Shown here piece after piece: positions 18,810-29,213 of a stretch of DNA of 64,000 bases. The notes below the pieces were generated by a model. The model did no database searches, had not been told where the DNA came from, and was given only the letters and a program-made list of their open reading frames with translations. The stretch lies in assembly GCA_034521465.1 (NCBI GenBank), contig JAXHMN010000016.1, forward strand, positions 434,001-498,000, read 5' to 3'. The DNA comes from SURF-28 sp034521465 (lineage in GTDB: Bacteria > Bacteroidota > Ignavibacteria > Ignavibacteriales > Melioribacteraceae). The position numbers were made by a program, and so were the translations under genes. Position 1 is the stretch's first letter; each line of letters begins with the position of its first letter.

Positions 18810-21287
18810 ATGGATTTTATGCGCTATCCTTTTACAAGAAACCGAAGCTAAATGGCAGAAAATTTGGGAAGACAACAAAGTTTACAAAACCGACCTTTCC
18901 GATACCGAAAAGAAACTTTACACTCTTGTGATGTTTATCTATCCGTCCGGTTCCAAACTTCACATCGGGCATTGGTATAATTACGGTCCAACCGATTCCT
19001 GGGCAAGATTCAAAAAATTACAAGGTTACAATGTTTTTGAACCGATGGGTTATGATGCGTTCGGATTACCGGCAGAAAATTATGCAATTAAAACCGGTGT
19101 TCATCCTCAAGATTCTACTCTAGAAAATATTAAAGACATCCGCGAACAACTTAAGCAAATGGGCTGCATGTACGATTGGGATGCAGAGTTAATGACATGT
19201 GTTCCGGAATATTACAAATGGAATCAATGGTTGTTTTTACAACTCTACAAAAAGGGTTTGGCTTACCGGAAAAATGCACCGGTCAACTGGTGCCCGTCAT
19301 GTAACACGGTTTTGGCAAATGAGCAAGTTCAACAAGACGGAACTTGCGAAAGATGCAGCACCGAAGTTGAACGTAAAAATCTGACCCAGTGGTTTTTCAA
19401 AATAACCGAGTATGCCGATGAACTTTTATCAGGCTTGAACAAAATTGACTGGCCCGAAAAAACAAAATCTATGCAGACAAACTGGATCGGAAAAAGCACG
19501 GGAACGGAAGTCGATTTTGAAGTTGAAGCAATTGATGAAAAGGTAAGCGTTTTCACCACTCGTCCCGATACACTATTTGGTGTGACATACATGGTGCTCG
19601 CACCTGAACACGAACTCGTAAATAAAATAACATCTGATGAACGCAAAGAAGAAGTTGAAAAATATATTAAATCTATACAAAGTTTATCCGATATTGAAAG
19701 AACATCAACCGTAAAAGAAAAAACCGGCGTGCCTACCGGTGCATATGCCGTAAATCCTATTAATGGTGAACGAATTCCAATTTGGGTTGCGGATTATGTG
19801 CTTGCAAGTTACGGAACCGGTTGTGTAATGGCAGTTCCGGGACATGATGAAAGAGATTTTGAGTTCGCCAAAACATTCGATCTCCCTATTAAAAAAGTCA
19901 TACTCGAACCTGGTACGGAAGAGAAGGAAAAATTAGAATCTGCTTATACCGGTACCGGAATGATGATATATTCCGGTAAATATACCGGTAGAAATTCGAT
20001 TGACGGAAAGAAGCAAATTACCGACGAACTGGAGAGAGAAGAACTAGGTAGAGCAAAAGTTGATTATAAATTACGTGATTGGTTAATTTCTCGTCAACGT
20101 TATTGGGGAACTCCTATACCAGTCGTTTACTGCGATAACTGTGGCGAAGTACCCGTTCTGGAAGATCAACTACCAATTGAACTTCCTTACGATGTTGAGT
20201 TTAAACCCGATGGTGGTTCACCACTCGCAAAAAATGAAGAGTTTGTAAATGCAAAATGTCCAAAATGTGGCGGCGCTGCAAAGCGTGATGTTGATACTAT
20301 GGATACTTTCGTTGATTCATCGTGGTACTACTTAAGATTTCTTAACCCGAAATTCACGGACGGAATGTTTGATACTGAACTTGCTAAAAATTGGGAGCCG
20401 GTGGATATGTACGTTGGCGGTGCCGAACATTCAACAATGCATCTTCTTTATGCTCGCTTTGTACATAAATTTTTGCGTGATATCGGTCTGGTAGAAACCG
20501 ACGAACCGTTCGCTAAACTTCGGCATCAAGGCACTATTACGAACAACGGTGCAAAGATGTCAAAATCAAAAGGGAATGTTGTAAATCCAAACTCATTTAT
20601 TGAAGAGTATGGTTCGGATGTATTTAGAATGTATTTAATGTTCATGGGTCCCTATGATCTTGGCGGTGATTGGAGTGACAAAGGTATTGTTGGTGTAGAT
20701 AGATTTGTTCAAAAAGTTTATCAATTGATGACTGAGCGTGAGAATTTTGCCAAAGATCATCCTTCAAAAGAAAAGTATGATGTTACTGAATTAAATGAAT
20801 TAGAAAAATCTGTTTACCAAAAAGTAAACCAAAGCATAAATAAATATACCGAAGAAGTTGAACACCTTAGATTTAATACGGCAGTCGCTGTGTTAATGGA
20901 ACTTTCAAATGAGTTGAGTAAAAGTTTAAAAGGATGTTCCGAAGATTTACAAACTTATGCCTTGGAAAGAATGACAGTGATGATCGCACCATTAGCTCCG
21001 CATTTTGGCGAAGAGTGCTGGGAACTTATTGGTAATGAAAAATTGATTTTTGATGAAGCTGTTTGGTTTGAACCTGATAGGCAGCATTGGTAGTTGATAC
21101 GGTAAAAATTGCTGTTCAAGTAAATGGAAAATTAAGAGCTGCAATTGAAGTTCCGGCTGACAGCAGTGAAGATGATGTTAAACAAGCAGCTTATGCAGAA
21201 GACAAAGTAGCGAAACACACCGAAGGCAAAACAGTCGTAAAAGAAATTTACGTGAAAAACAAAATTTACAACATAGTTGTAAAATAA
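18810..21287 (+). CDS. leuS: leucine--tRNA ligase LeuRS, frameshifted near both ends
   Basis: About 825 residues. The N-terminus MDFMRYPF starts at ATG 18810 (or 18819) and is one base out of frame with ETEAKWQKIWEDNKVY from about 18841. The main frame (to 21093) has the HIGH-type motif SKLHIGHWYNYG, zinc-ribbon cysteines (NWCPSCNTVL), the CP1 editing domain (TTRPDTLFGVTY), RQRYWGTPIP and the KMSKS loop AKMSKSKGN. A shift at about 21085 moves the C-terminal leucyl-specific domain (VNGKLRAAIEVPAD) to another frame, ending at 21287. All catalytic motifs are intact and the gene is essential, so the breaks are almost certainly sequence errors. Confidence 0.94.
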
Positions 21288-21290
21288 AAC

Positions 21291-21764
21291 GGATGGAACG
21301 CTGATTTTTATGATGATTATGATCAGTTAAGATCAAATGAGTAATAATTATTTACATTCAGATATAACCGAAAAAATTATCAAAGCATTTTATAATGTTT
21401 ACAATTATTTAGGTTATGGTTTTCTAGAGCGCGTTTATGAAAATGCAATGATAATTGAAATAACTAAACTTGGAATGACTTGTGAAAAGCAGAAACCGAT
21501 AAAAGTTCATTATCATGATAAACTAGTTGGCGATTATTTTGCTGATATAATTGTAGAAGATAAAGTAATTTTGGAATTGAAAGCCGCAGAAAGTTTATTA
21601 GAAGAGCATGAGTGTCAATTAGTAAACTATTTGAAAGCTACTGATCTTGAAGTTGGATTGCTATTAAATTTTGGCAAAGAGCCGCAATTCAAAAGAAAGG
21701 TGTTAACTACCGAATACAAAAATCATAATAGATCATAACAATCATAATAATCTGCGTTCCATTG
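21291..21764 (+). mobile_element. GxxExxY-protein element flanked by about 45-bp inverted repeats
   Basis: Left arm 21291-21335 (starts GGATGGAACGCTGATT) and right arm 21721-21764 (ends AATCTGCGTTCCATTG) are inverted copies: ATGGAACGC, GAT and two TTATGAT blocks match across about 40 positions with a few mismatches. The only gene inside is the 133-codon GxxExxY ORF, whose last codons lie in the right arm. The unit sits exactly between leuS and serS. Solo relatives of the arms occur at 2542-2606 and 35757-35803. This looks like a small mobile or mobilised repeat. Confidence 0.7.
21337..21738 (+). CDS. GxxExxY protein
   Basis: A complete 133-residue protein with the signature GFLERVYE (GxxExxY) near residue 28. 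It also has a nuclease-like core: DYFADIIVEDKVILELKA, with Asp, Glu and Lys placed as in PD-(D/E)XK folds. The family is sporadic in environmental bacteria, often in several copies per genome, and its function is unestablished; nuclease activity is inference from the motif. The start is ATG 21337 inside the left-arm region. Its position inside inverted repeats suggests it spreads with them. Confidence 0.88.
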   Translation: MSNNYLHSDITEKIIKAFYNVYNYLGYGFLERVYENAMIIEITKLGMTCEKQKPIKVHYHDKLVGDYFADIIVEDKVILELKAAESLLEEHECQLVNYLKATDLEVGLLLNFGKEPQFKRKVLTTEYKNHNRS

Positions 21765-21789
21765 TATTGATTTTTAAGGAGATTGATTA

Positions 21790-23073
21790 ATGTTAGACAT
21801 CAAATTTATAAGAGAAAATCCTGAAGTTGTTAAAGAAGGAATCAAAAATAAAAATGAAAAAGATACAATTGATCAAGTATTAGATCTGGACAAAAAGCGA
21901 CGATCGATAATTAGTGAAGTAGAAGAACTAAAAGCAAAACGTAACTCTGTCTCTCAGCAAATCGGACAAGTAAAAAAATCCGGCGGTGATGCAACTGAAC
22001 AAATTAGATGAAATGAAGCGCGTCGGTGATATGAATCGCTGAATTTAGACACACAGTTAAGTGACACAGAAGAACAACTTCATCAACTATTGATTTGGAT
22101 TCCGAATCTTACCGCATGATTCGACCCCAGTCAGGTAAATCAGAAGAAGACAACGTTGAAAGAAGACAATGGCTGCCCGAGGGATTTTCATTTGAGAATG
22201 ACGAGAAGGTTTTAGACCACATAGAGCTAGGGAAAAAATTTGGCATCCTCGATTTTGAGCGCGGCGCAAAAGTGACCGGCTCGGGTTTTCCTGTCTATTT
22301 TGGCAAAGGTGCACAGCTTGAACGCGCCTTAATAAATTATATGCTCGATCTTCACATAAACGATCACGGTTACACAGAAGTCATGCCGCCGCTTTTAGTA
22401 AATAGAGATTCAATGTTTGGTACCGGTCAACTTCCAAAATTAGAAGATGATATGTATTATGCCGAAAAAGATGAGTTGTTTACAATCCCAACTGCGGAAG
22501 TACCAATAACAAATTTACACAGACAAGAAATTCTCGAAGAGAACCAACTCCCGATAAATTATGTTGGTTATACTGCATGCTTCAGACGAGAAGCCGGATC
22601 TTACGGTAAAGAATCTAAAGGTTTTTTAAGGGTTCATCAATTCAACAAAGTGGAGATGGTGAAAATTGTTAAACCGGAAAACTCTTATGACGAACTTGAA
22701 AAAATTACAAGCGATGCTGAGGATATTTTGAAGGCACTTAAAATTCCATATAGAATTTTGGAATTATGTTCTGCCGACTTAAGTTTTGCCGCGGCAAAAT
22801 GTTACGATATTGAAACTTGGTCACCTGCAGAAGATAAGTGGTTGGAAGCATCATCATGCAGCAACTTTGAAAATTTCCAAGCACGCAGAGCAAATATTCG
22901 TTACAGAAAATCCGAAGATAAAAAACTCGATTTTGTTCATACCCTTAACGGCTCCGGCATTGGCAACCAGTCGGTTGATGGTCTCTATTTTAGAGAACTA
23001 TCAAACTCCTGAGGGAAAAGTTATCGTTCCAGAAGTTCTTCAAAAATATACCGGCTTCAAAATTATCGATTAA
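21790..23073 (+). CDS. serS: serine--tRNA ligase SerRS, frameshifted
   Basis: About 427 residues. ATG 21790 has AAGGAG eight bases upstream. The N-terminal coiled-coil tRNA-binding arm (MLDIKFIRENPEVV to QIGQVKKSGGDAT) breaks near 22010 and again near 22090. The catalytic domain 22095-23012 has class II motif 2 (FRREAGSYGKES) and the motif 3 region DFVHTLNGSG. A last shift near 22990 leaves ENYQTPEGKVIVPEVL to TAA 23073. Length and motifs are normal once repaired, and the gene is essential, so the breaks are probably errors. Confidence 0.93.
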
Positions 23074-23114
23074 TTAATTCCGGATGGGAATCGGAGGATT
23101 CTCGACGTCATATT

Positions 23115-24863
23115 ATGGATAGCTTATCTTATTTAAATAAATATTTTCGTCGTTACAAAAAGAAACTTGCACTCGGTGTAGTTTTTATTTTGGTATCAAA
23201 CACTGCGCAAGTTTTCATCCCAATATTTTTGAGAGAGGGAATCGATGGTATTCAAGAGAATGTTGAGTACAGTAAACTTTTTGAATATGGCGCATTAATA
23301 TTTGGTGCGGCGATTATTGCGGGAGTATTTCGCTTTTTAATTCGCCAGACAATAATTGTTGTATCTCGAGAAATTGAGTACGACTTACGTCAAGATTTTT
23401 GGTCGCATATCCAAAGTTTATCATACCGCTATTTCCAAAATAATTCTACCGGTAACATAATGGCTCACGCTACGAATGATATTAGTGCTGTGCGCATGTA
23501 TGTCGGACCGGCAGTGATGTATTCAATAGATACAATCTCAAAATTTGCGATCATTATCGCAATCATGCTAACGATTAGTCCGCTTTTGACTTTTTATACA
23601 CTTGTGCCGCTTCCTTTACTTTCATTTTTTGTTTATCAATTAAGTAAAAGAATTCACAAAAAGTTTACGTTAATTCAAGAAAGTTTTTCAGACTTAACAA
23701 CAAAAGCACAAGAAAACTTTTCCGGCATTCGAGTCATAAAATCTTACGTTCGTGAAGAAGGTGAAATTGATGCATTCACAAAGCAAAGCGACGATTACCT
23801 GAAAAAAACTATGGATAAAGTAAAAATCCAAGCGCTGTTTCAACCAATACTTTATACCATTGCCGGGTTATCGGTAATTATAGTTATTTGGGCCGGTGGT
23901 TCGATGGTAATCGAAGAAACTCTCACGCTGGGTGATATTTCTGCTTTTGTTATTTACTTGGGAATGCTCATTTGGCCGATGATAGCTTTTGGATGGATAC
24001 TAAATATTATTCAGCAAGCATCTGCAAGCATGAAACGGTTGATAAAAATCTTGGAAGAAAAATTGGACATTTCAGATTCAAGTAAAACTCGATTTACGAT
24101 CAATTCAATAAAAGGTAAAATTGAGTTTAGGGATGTTACTTTTAAGTATCGTGAGAACACTGAAAAAGTTTTAGACAAAATAAATCTATCAATTGAACCG
24201 GGGCAGACAGTTGCTTTTATTGGCAAAACCGGTACAGGTAAAACAACTCTGGTTAATTTGATCCCGAGATTATTCGATGCTACCGAAGGCGAAATATTAG
24301 TTGACGGATACCCAATTAAAGAAATTCCACTTAGAGTTTTGCGTGAGAGTATTGGCTTTGTTCCTCAAGAAACGTTTCTTTCTCAGATACTCTAAAAAAT
24401 AACATTCTTTACGGAGCAAGAATTCAAAACGACGAGGTAGTAAACAACGTAGCAAAAATATCTCAACTCGATAAAGACGTTGAGGATTTTCCAAAAGGTT
24501 ACGAAACAATTTTAGGCGAAAGAGGAATTACACTTTCCGGTGGACAAAAACAACGCTCTTGTCTCGCACGCGCACTAGCAATTGATCCGAAGATATTAAT
24601 TCTAGATGATTCTTTTTCTGCTGTCGATACAAACACAGAAGAAGAAATTTTGAAAGGATTAAAAGAGTTTATGAAAGAGCGTACAAGTATTATTATTAGC
24701 CACAGAATCTCTACGGTACAAGACTCCGATAAAATATTTGTTCTGCAAGACGGTCAGATTGCCGAGGAAGGTAAGGCATGATCAACTCGTTGCTCTTAAC
24801 GGAATTTATGCGGACCTACATTTCAAACAATTATTGGAAGAAGAACTGAAGGAACTATCTTAA
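23115..24863 (+). CDS. ABC transporter half-molecule (MsbA/heterodimeric exporter type), frameshifted
   Basis: About 580 residues. The N-terminal exporter transmembrane domain has six helices (residues about 15-300). The nucleotide-binding domain has Walker A GKTGTGKTT, Q-loop FVPQET, signature LSGGQKQR, Walker B ILILDDSF and H-loop SHRIST. It breaks near 24390 (TAA inside DTLKNNI) and near 24778. The aspartate after Walker B (DDSFSAVD) replaces the usual catalytic Glu, which often marks the degenerate half of a heterodimeric exporter. The next gene starts three bases later and has the canonical Glu (DEATSSVD), so the pair probably forms one heterodimeric exporter for lipid or drug. Confidence 0.88.
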
Positions 24864-24866
24864 TTA

Positions 24867-26648
24867 ATGGTTGAAACCGACGAAATATTAGGCAAAGCGT
24901 ACGATTCTAAATTGATGAAGCGGTTGCTAGGTTATGTTAAACCATATAAAAAGTACATTGTGCTTGCAATCTTGTTGAATATTATTGTTGCAGCGCTCGG
25001 ACCGTTACGTCCTTACTTAACTAAAGTAGCAATTGATGATTACATTGCTCTTAAAGATTACGACGGTCTACTTTTTGTTTCTTTGTTGTTAATTGGCGCA
25101 TTGCTTTTCCAAGCATTCATTCAGTACTTTCTTACATATTACACTCAGTTGATGGGACAAAAGATCATTTACGATCTTCGCGTTAACATCTTTTCACACA
25201 TTCAAAAACTTGCACTTCGCTTTTTTGATAAAACACCGATCGGTAGACTTGTAACAAGAACAACAAATGATGTTGAATCATTAAATGAACTTTTCTCTTC
25301 CGGTATTGTAATGGTTTTTAGTGACCTATTTCAGATCTTTTGGATTCTCATTTTTATGTTTTTTATGTCATGGGATCTATCGTTGGTTACACTTTCTGTC
25401 TTACCGATTTTAATTTACGCTACATTTCTTTTTAGAAGAAAGGTTCGTGAAGCTTACCGTGATGTTAGATTTCATCTAGCACGGTTAAATTCTTATATGC
25501 AGGAACATATTACGGGAATGAACATAGTGCAGGTGTTTTCAAAAGAAAAAGATGAGTTGAAAAGCTTTTCGAGTATTAACTCAGATCACAGAAAGGCAAA
25601 CGTAAACTCGATCTTTTATTATGCGGTATTCTTTCCTATTGTCGAAATATTAAGTTCACTTGCTATAGCTTTAATTATTTGGTACGGTGGCGGACAAGTT
25701 GTACAGGAAGCTATGACTATCGGTGTTCTATTTGCTTTCATTCAATACACGGAAATGTTCTTCAGACCAATTCGAGATCTTTCGGAAAAATATAACATTA
25801 TGCAGACAGCAATGGCATCATCGGAAAGAATATTTAAACTTCTCGATAACAAGACATTTGTTAAAAACCCGGATCATCCGGTTAAGTTAGAAGAAGTAAA
25901 GGGAGAAATTGAATTTAAAAATGTTTGGTTTGCATACAATCCGGAAGAATATGTGCTGAAAGATATTTCATTAAAAATAAATCCCGGTGAGTCAATCGCA
26001 CTTGTTGGGCATACCGGAGCCGGTAAGACGAGCATCATAAATATCTTAACACGATTTTATGATATTGAAAAAGGAAAAATTCTGATTGACGGAAAGGATA
26101 TCTCAACTTTAGATAAACGTGATCTAAGAAAATATATTTCAATTGTATTGCAGGATGTGTTTTTATTCTCCGGTACAATTAGATCGAATATAAGTTTGAA
26201 CTCACCCGATATTTCGGATGAAAGATTAATGGAAGCTGCAAAAATTGTCGGAGCCGATAAATTCATAGAACGGCTGCCCGATAAGTACGATGAAGAGGTA
26301 ATGGAAAAAGGAGCAACACTTAGTGTTGGACAGAAACAATTAATTTCCTTTGCGCGTGCATTGGCTTATAATCCGCAAGTTCTTATCTTAGATGAGGCAA
26401 CTTCAAGTGTTGACACAGAAACCGAAATGTTGATTCAAAAAGCTATTGAAAAATTGTTGGTTGGAAGAACATCAATAGTTGTTGCACATCGTTTATCGAC
26501 TATACAAAATGCGGACAAAATTGTTGTGATGCACAAAGGTGAAATCAGAGAAATCGGAACCCACCAAGACCTGCTTGCTAAACAGGGCATTTATTATAAA
26601 TTATATCAACTTCAGTATAAAGATCAGGAGGTTGTTAAAACCTCGTAG
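24867..26648 (+). CDS. ABC transporter ATP-binding/permease protein (exporter half)
   Basis: A complete 593-residue fusion of a six-helix exporter membrane domain and an ATPase domain. Walker A GHTGAGKTS, Q-loop VLQDVFLFS, signature LSVGQKQ, Walker B VLILDEATSSVD and H-loop VAHRLS are all canonical. ATG 24867 follows the previous gene by three bases, giving a tightly coupled pair. It has the catalytic Glu missing from the partner. The substrate cannot be told from sequence. Confidence 0.93.
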   Translation: MVETDEILGKAYDSKLMKRLLGYVKPYKKYIVLAILLNIIVAALGPLRPYLTKVAIDDYIALKDYDGLLFVSLLLIGALLFQAFIQYFLTYYTQLMGQKIIYDLRVNIFSHIQKLALRFFDKTPIGRLVTRTTNDVESLNELFSSGIVMVFSDLFQIFWILIFMFFMSWDLSLVTLSVLPILIYATFLFRRKVREAYRDVRFHLARLNSYMQEHITGMNIVQVFSKEKDELKSFSSINSDHRKANVNSIFYYAVFFPIVEILSSLAIALIIWYGGGQVVQEAMTIGVLFAFIQYTEMFFRPIRDLSEKYNIMQTAMASSERIFKLLDNKTFVKNPDHPVKLEEVKGEIEFKNVWFAYNPEEYVLKDISLKINPGESIALVGHTGAGKTSIINILTRFYDIEKGKILIDGKDISTLDKRDLRKYISIVLQDVFLFSGTIRSNISLNSPDISDERLMEAAKIVGADKFIERLPDKYDEEVMEKGATLSVGQKQLISFARALAYNPQVLILDEATSSVDTETEMLIQKAIEKLLVGRTSIVVAHRLSTIQNADKIVVMHKGEIREIGTHQDLLAKQGIYYKLYQLQYKDQEVVKTS

Positions 26649-26660
26649 TTCAATACATAA

Positions 26661-26724
26661 GTTCTTAATTATGATTACATATCTTAATCTTTCGGGATTA
26701 TGATTAAGAGTAAGATTAAGAATA
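26661..26724. repeat. imperfect palindrome upstream of fbp
   Basis: TTCTTAAT...TCTTAATC, loop TTTCGGGATTAT, then GATTAAG...GATTAAGAA: short direct and inverted copies of CTTAATC. It forms a hairpin between the ABC genes and fbp. Terminator or repeat; undecided. Confidence 0.4.
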
Positions 26725-26769
26725 GAATACAGCACAGTATTTTTGAAAAATAGTATTCAGGGAGGTAGA

Positions 26770-27789
26770 ATGGCCAAAACTCGTTTCATGACGTTACCGC
26801 GTCATATCGAAGAAGGAGAGCGGATGCACCCGGGAGCTACCGGAGAGCTTTCTGCAATTCTTAATCAAATCGGATTAGCTGCAAAAGTAATTTCACTCGA
26901 AGTAAACAAAGCCGGACTCGTTGATATCCTCGGTTTTACCGGTGATGAAAACGTACACGGCGAACAAGTAAAAAAATTAGATATGTTTGCTCACGATACT
27001 CTAATCAGAGCTCTGGATCATACCGGGCATTTTTGTGTTATGGCTTCCGAAGAAGACGAAGAAATAATCCGTATTCCGGAGAAACACAAAATCGGTAAGT
27101 ATGTTATTCTTTTTGATCCGCTTGACGGTTCATCAAATATTGATGCAAATGTCAGCATCGGAACGATATTTTCAATCTACAAAAGAGTAACACCGGGTGA
27201 CGGTTCCCCCGGCACAATGGAGGACTGTCTGCAACCCGGTGTGAACCATGTGGCAGCCGGTTACATAGTCTATGGTTCGAGTACAATTTTTGTCTACACC
27301 GCGGGACACGGTGTGCACGGATTTACACTTGACCCTGCTTTCGGAGAGTTTCTGCTTTCACATGAGAATATTAAAATCCCAACCAAAGGAAAAATTTACA
27401 GCATTAACGAGGGAAATTATAAATACTGGCATCCCGGTTTGAAAAAATATATCAAGCATATTCAAGCACAGGAAAATTCCGAAAAGCCCTACAAATCAAG
27501 GTATATTGGTTCAATGGTTTCGGATAACCATCGTAATTTATTATACGGTGGAATATTTATGTACCCGGCTGATAACCGCAATCCTACAGGTAAATTAAGA
27601 TTGGTTTACGAATGCAACCCAATGGCATATATAGTTGAAGCCGCCGGCGGAAGAGCAACCGATGGCAGAGGAAACAGAATTCTCGAAATGAAACCGACCG
27701 AACTTCATCAAAGAGTTCCGGTTTATATGGGAAGCAAAGAAGATGTTGATCTGGTTGAGAAGTTTATTTTGGCAGAATCAGAAGAATAA
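26770..27789 (+). CDS. fbp: class 1 fructose-1,6-bisphosphatase
   Basis: A 339-residue gluconeogenic phosphatase. GGGAGG at 26760-26765 fixes ATG 26770; the TTG at 26743 gives an unlikely extension. Metal-binding motifs: ASEEDEE (residues about 92-98) and LFDPLDGSSNID (about 114-125), followed by the 6-phosphate/substrate region SRYIGSMVSDNHR and a C-terminal metal ligand in YECNPMAYIVEAAGG. All expected active-site residues are present. With pckA, also in this window, it supports gluconeogenic flow. Confidence 0.96.
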   Translation: MAKTRFMTLPRHIEEGERMHPGATGELSAILNQIGLAAKVISLEVNKAGLVDILGFTGDENVHGEQVKKLDMFAHDTLIRALDHTGHFCVMASEEDEEIIRIPEKHKIGKYVILFDPLDGSSNIDANVSIGTIFSIYKRVTPGDGSPGTMEDCLQPGVNHVAAGYIVYGSSTIFVYTAGHGVHGFTLDPAFGEFLLSHENIKIPTKGKIYSINEGNYKYWHPGLKKYIKHIQAQENSEKPYKSRYIGSMVSDNHRNLLYGGIFMYPADNRNPTGKLRLVYECNPMAYIVEAAGGRATDGRGNRILEMKPTELHQRVPVYMGSKEDVDLVEKFILAESEE

Positions 27790-27809
27790 AATTGTGTGAT
27801 AATTTAATT

Positions 27810-27830
27810 GGGGGCGGCATGACCGCTCCC
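27810..27830. terminator. hairpin between convergent fbp and the 86-aa gene
   Basis: GGGGGCGG (27810-27817), loop CATGA, CCGCTCCC (27823-27830): an 8-bp stem with one G-T wobble, in the short spacer between convergent genes. There is no T run, so termination is inferred from position. Confidence 0.5.
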
Positions 27831-27831
27831 G

Positions 27832-28092
27832 TTAAATCTCTTTCAAATCCTCAGACAATTTTTCCGCAAGTTCTTTTTCAGAAATTCCAACTAATTTTAG
27901 TTTGGAACCTTTTACACATACTTCCGGCGGATCACCTTCGCCGGTTAAATATCTATATAAATTAAACCCAAGTCGGTTTCTGTCGTTCGTGAGCGGTATA
28001 TTTTCTTCGTATTTCGCAACAATATTGTAAGCTTTCTTTTCTAAACTGTCTTCGGGAAAATTTTTTGTTCCGGGAGGCGGGAGAGTGGTCAT
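27832..28092 (-). CDS. hypothetical protein, 86 aa
   Basis: A soluble, charged 86-residue protein starting MTTLPPPGTKNFPEDSLEKK and ending KLSEDLKEI. No signal peptide or helix that would span a membrane. I do not recognise the family. The coding look (normal codon use, convergent with fbp, AAGGAAAT-type ribosome site before ATG 28092) supports a real gene. Confidence 0.6.
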   Translation of the reverse strand: MTTLPPPGTKNFPEDSLEKKAYNIVAKYEENIPLTNDRNRLGFNLYRYLTGEGDPPEVCVKGSKLKLVGISEKELAEKLSEDLKEI

Positions 28093-28235
28093 TGTATTTC
28101 CTTATTAAAGTGATTTTAACTTGTTCGAAAAATAAACATACCAATTTATTTCTACAAATTGGAAGCAACAAATTTTATTAGTAACTAAATATGACTAAAT
28201 TTCAGATTCAAATCGAACTAATCTTTTAGGATATT

Positions 28236-29213
28236 TTGAAGCGAATTTTAATAATACGACTCAGTTCACTCGGGGATGTAATTCTATCCACACCAATATT
28301 AAAGCTGTTGAAAGAAAAATATTCCAACGGGTCAATCGATTATTTGGTTAATAAAAATTATAAAGATGCAGTTGCAAATAATCCCAACCTGTCAACAATT
28401 TTTGAATACGAAAAGGAAAAAAACCAGCAAACATTAATAAACTCTCTCAAAAAGAAAAAGTATGCACTTATAATCGATTTGCAAAATAATTTTAGAAGCC
28501 GGTCAATTGTTTCAAAACTTCCGGGCAAAGTTTATCGATTTAGCAAACCGACATTGAAGAAATTTTTACTGGTCAATTTTAAGTGGAACCGTCTTAAAGA
28601 ACTTCGCACAATTCCTCAAATGTATGCCGATTCAATTTCGGAAATAGAATTTAACGGTGAATTACCGGAATTACACATTCCCGAAAAAAAACTACCAAGT
28701 GTGAAACCAAAAAACAATTTCATTGGATTTGCACCCGGTGCAAAACATTTTACTAAAATATGGCCGGTAGAGTATTTCGTAGATCTCGGCAAAAAGTTAA
28801 TTGATGCGGGGTTCACAATTTTACTACTTGGCGGCAAAGCGGATAAGGATATTTGTTCAAAAATTCATAATCAATTAAAGAACTCAATTGATCTTTCAAC
28901 AAACGATGATTTGCTGCAGATAGCGCGTGATATGAAAGAGTGTAAATTGGTCGTGTGCAACGATTCCGGTTTGATGCATGCCGCGCAAGCTGTTGATGTT
29001 CCGTTGGTAACAATTTTTGGTTCTACCGTTAAAGAATTTGGCTTTTTCCCTTATTCTGAAAATTCTCTTATAATTGAAAACGAGGGATTAAAGTGCAGAC
29101 CTTGCTCGCATATTGGTAAATCCAAATGTCCTAAAAAACATTTTAAGTGTATGCTGGAAATAACTCCCGAACTTGTCTTTAATAAAATAACCGGGTTTAT
29201 TAAAAATTTATGA
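28236..29213 (+). CDS. glycosyltransferase family 9 (heptosyltransferase-like)
   Basis: A 325-residue protein starting at TTG 28236; TTAGGA just upstream and the immediate KRILIIRLSSLGDVI support that start. The N-terminal motif RLSSLGDVILSTPIL, GFAPGAKHFTKIWP and the C-terminal nucleotide-sugar region VCNDSGLMHAAQAVDVP...IFGST are hallmarks of ADP-heptose:LPS heptosyltransferases (WaaF/WaaC). The usual Lys-rich acceptor sites are partly conserved. It acts at the inner face of the inner membrane on the LPS core. It overlaps waaA by four bases (ATGA), so the two genes form an LPS-core operon. Confidence 0.9.
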   Translation: MKRILIIRLSSLGDVILSTPILKLLKEKYSNGSIDYLVNKNYKDAVANNPNLSTIFEYEKEKNQQTLINSLKKKKYALIIDLQNNFRSRSIVSKLPGKVYRFSKPTLKKFLLVNFKWNRLKELRTIPQMYADSISEIEFNGELPELHIPEKKLPSVKPKNNFIGFAPGAKHFTKIWPVEYFVDLGKKLIDAGFTILLLGGKADKDICSKIHNQLKNSIDLSTNDDLLQIARDMKECKLVVCNDSGLMHAAQAVDVPLVTIFGSTVKEFGFFPYSENSLIIENEGLKCRPCSHIGKSKCPKKHFKCMLEITPELVFNKITGFIKNL

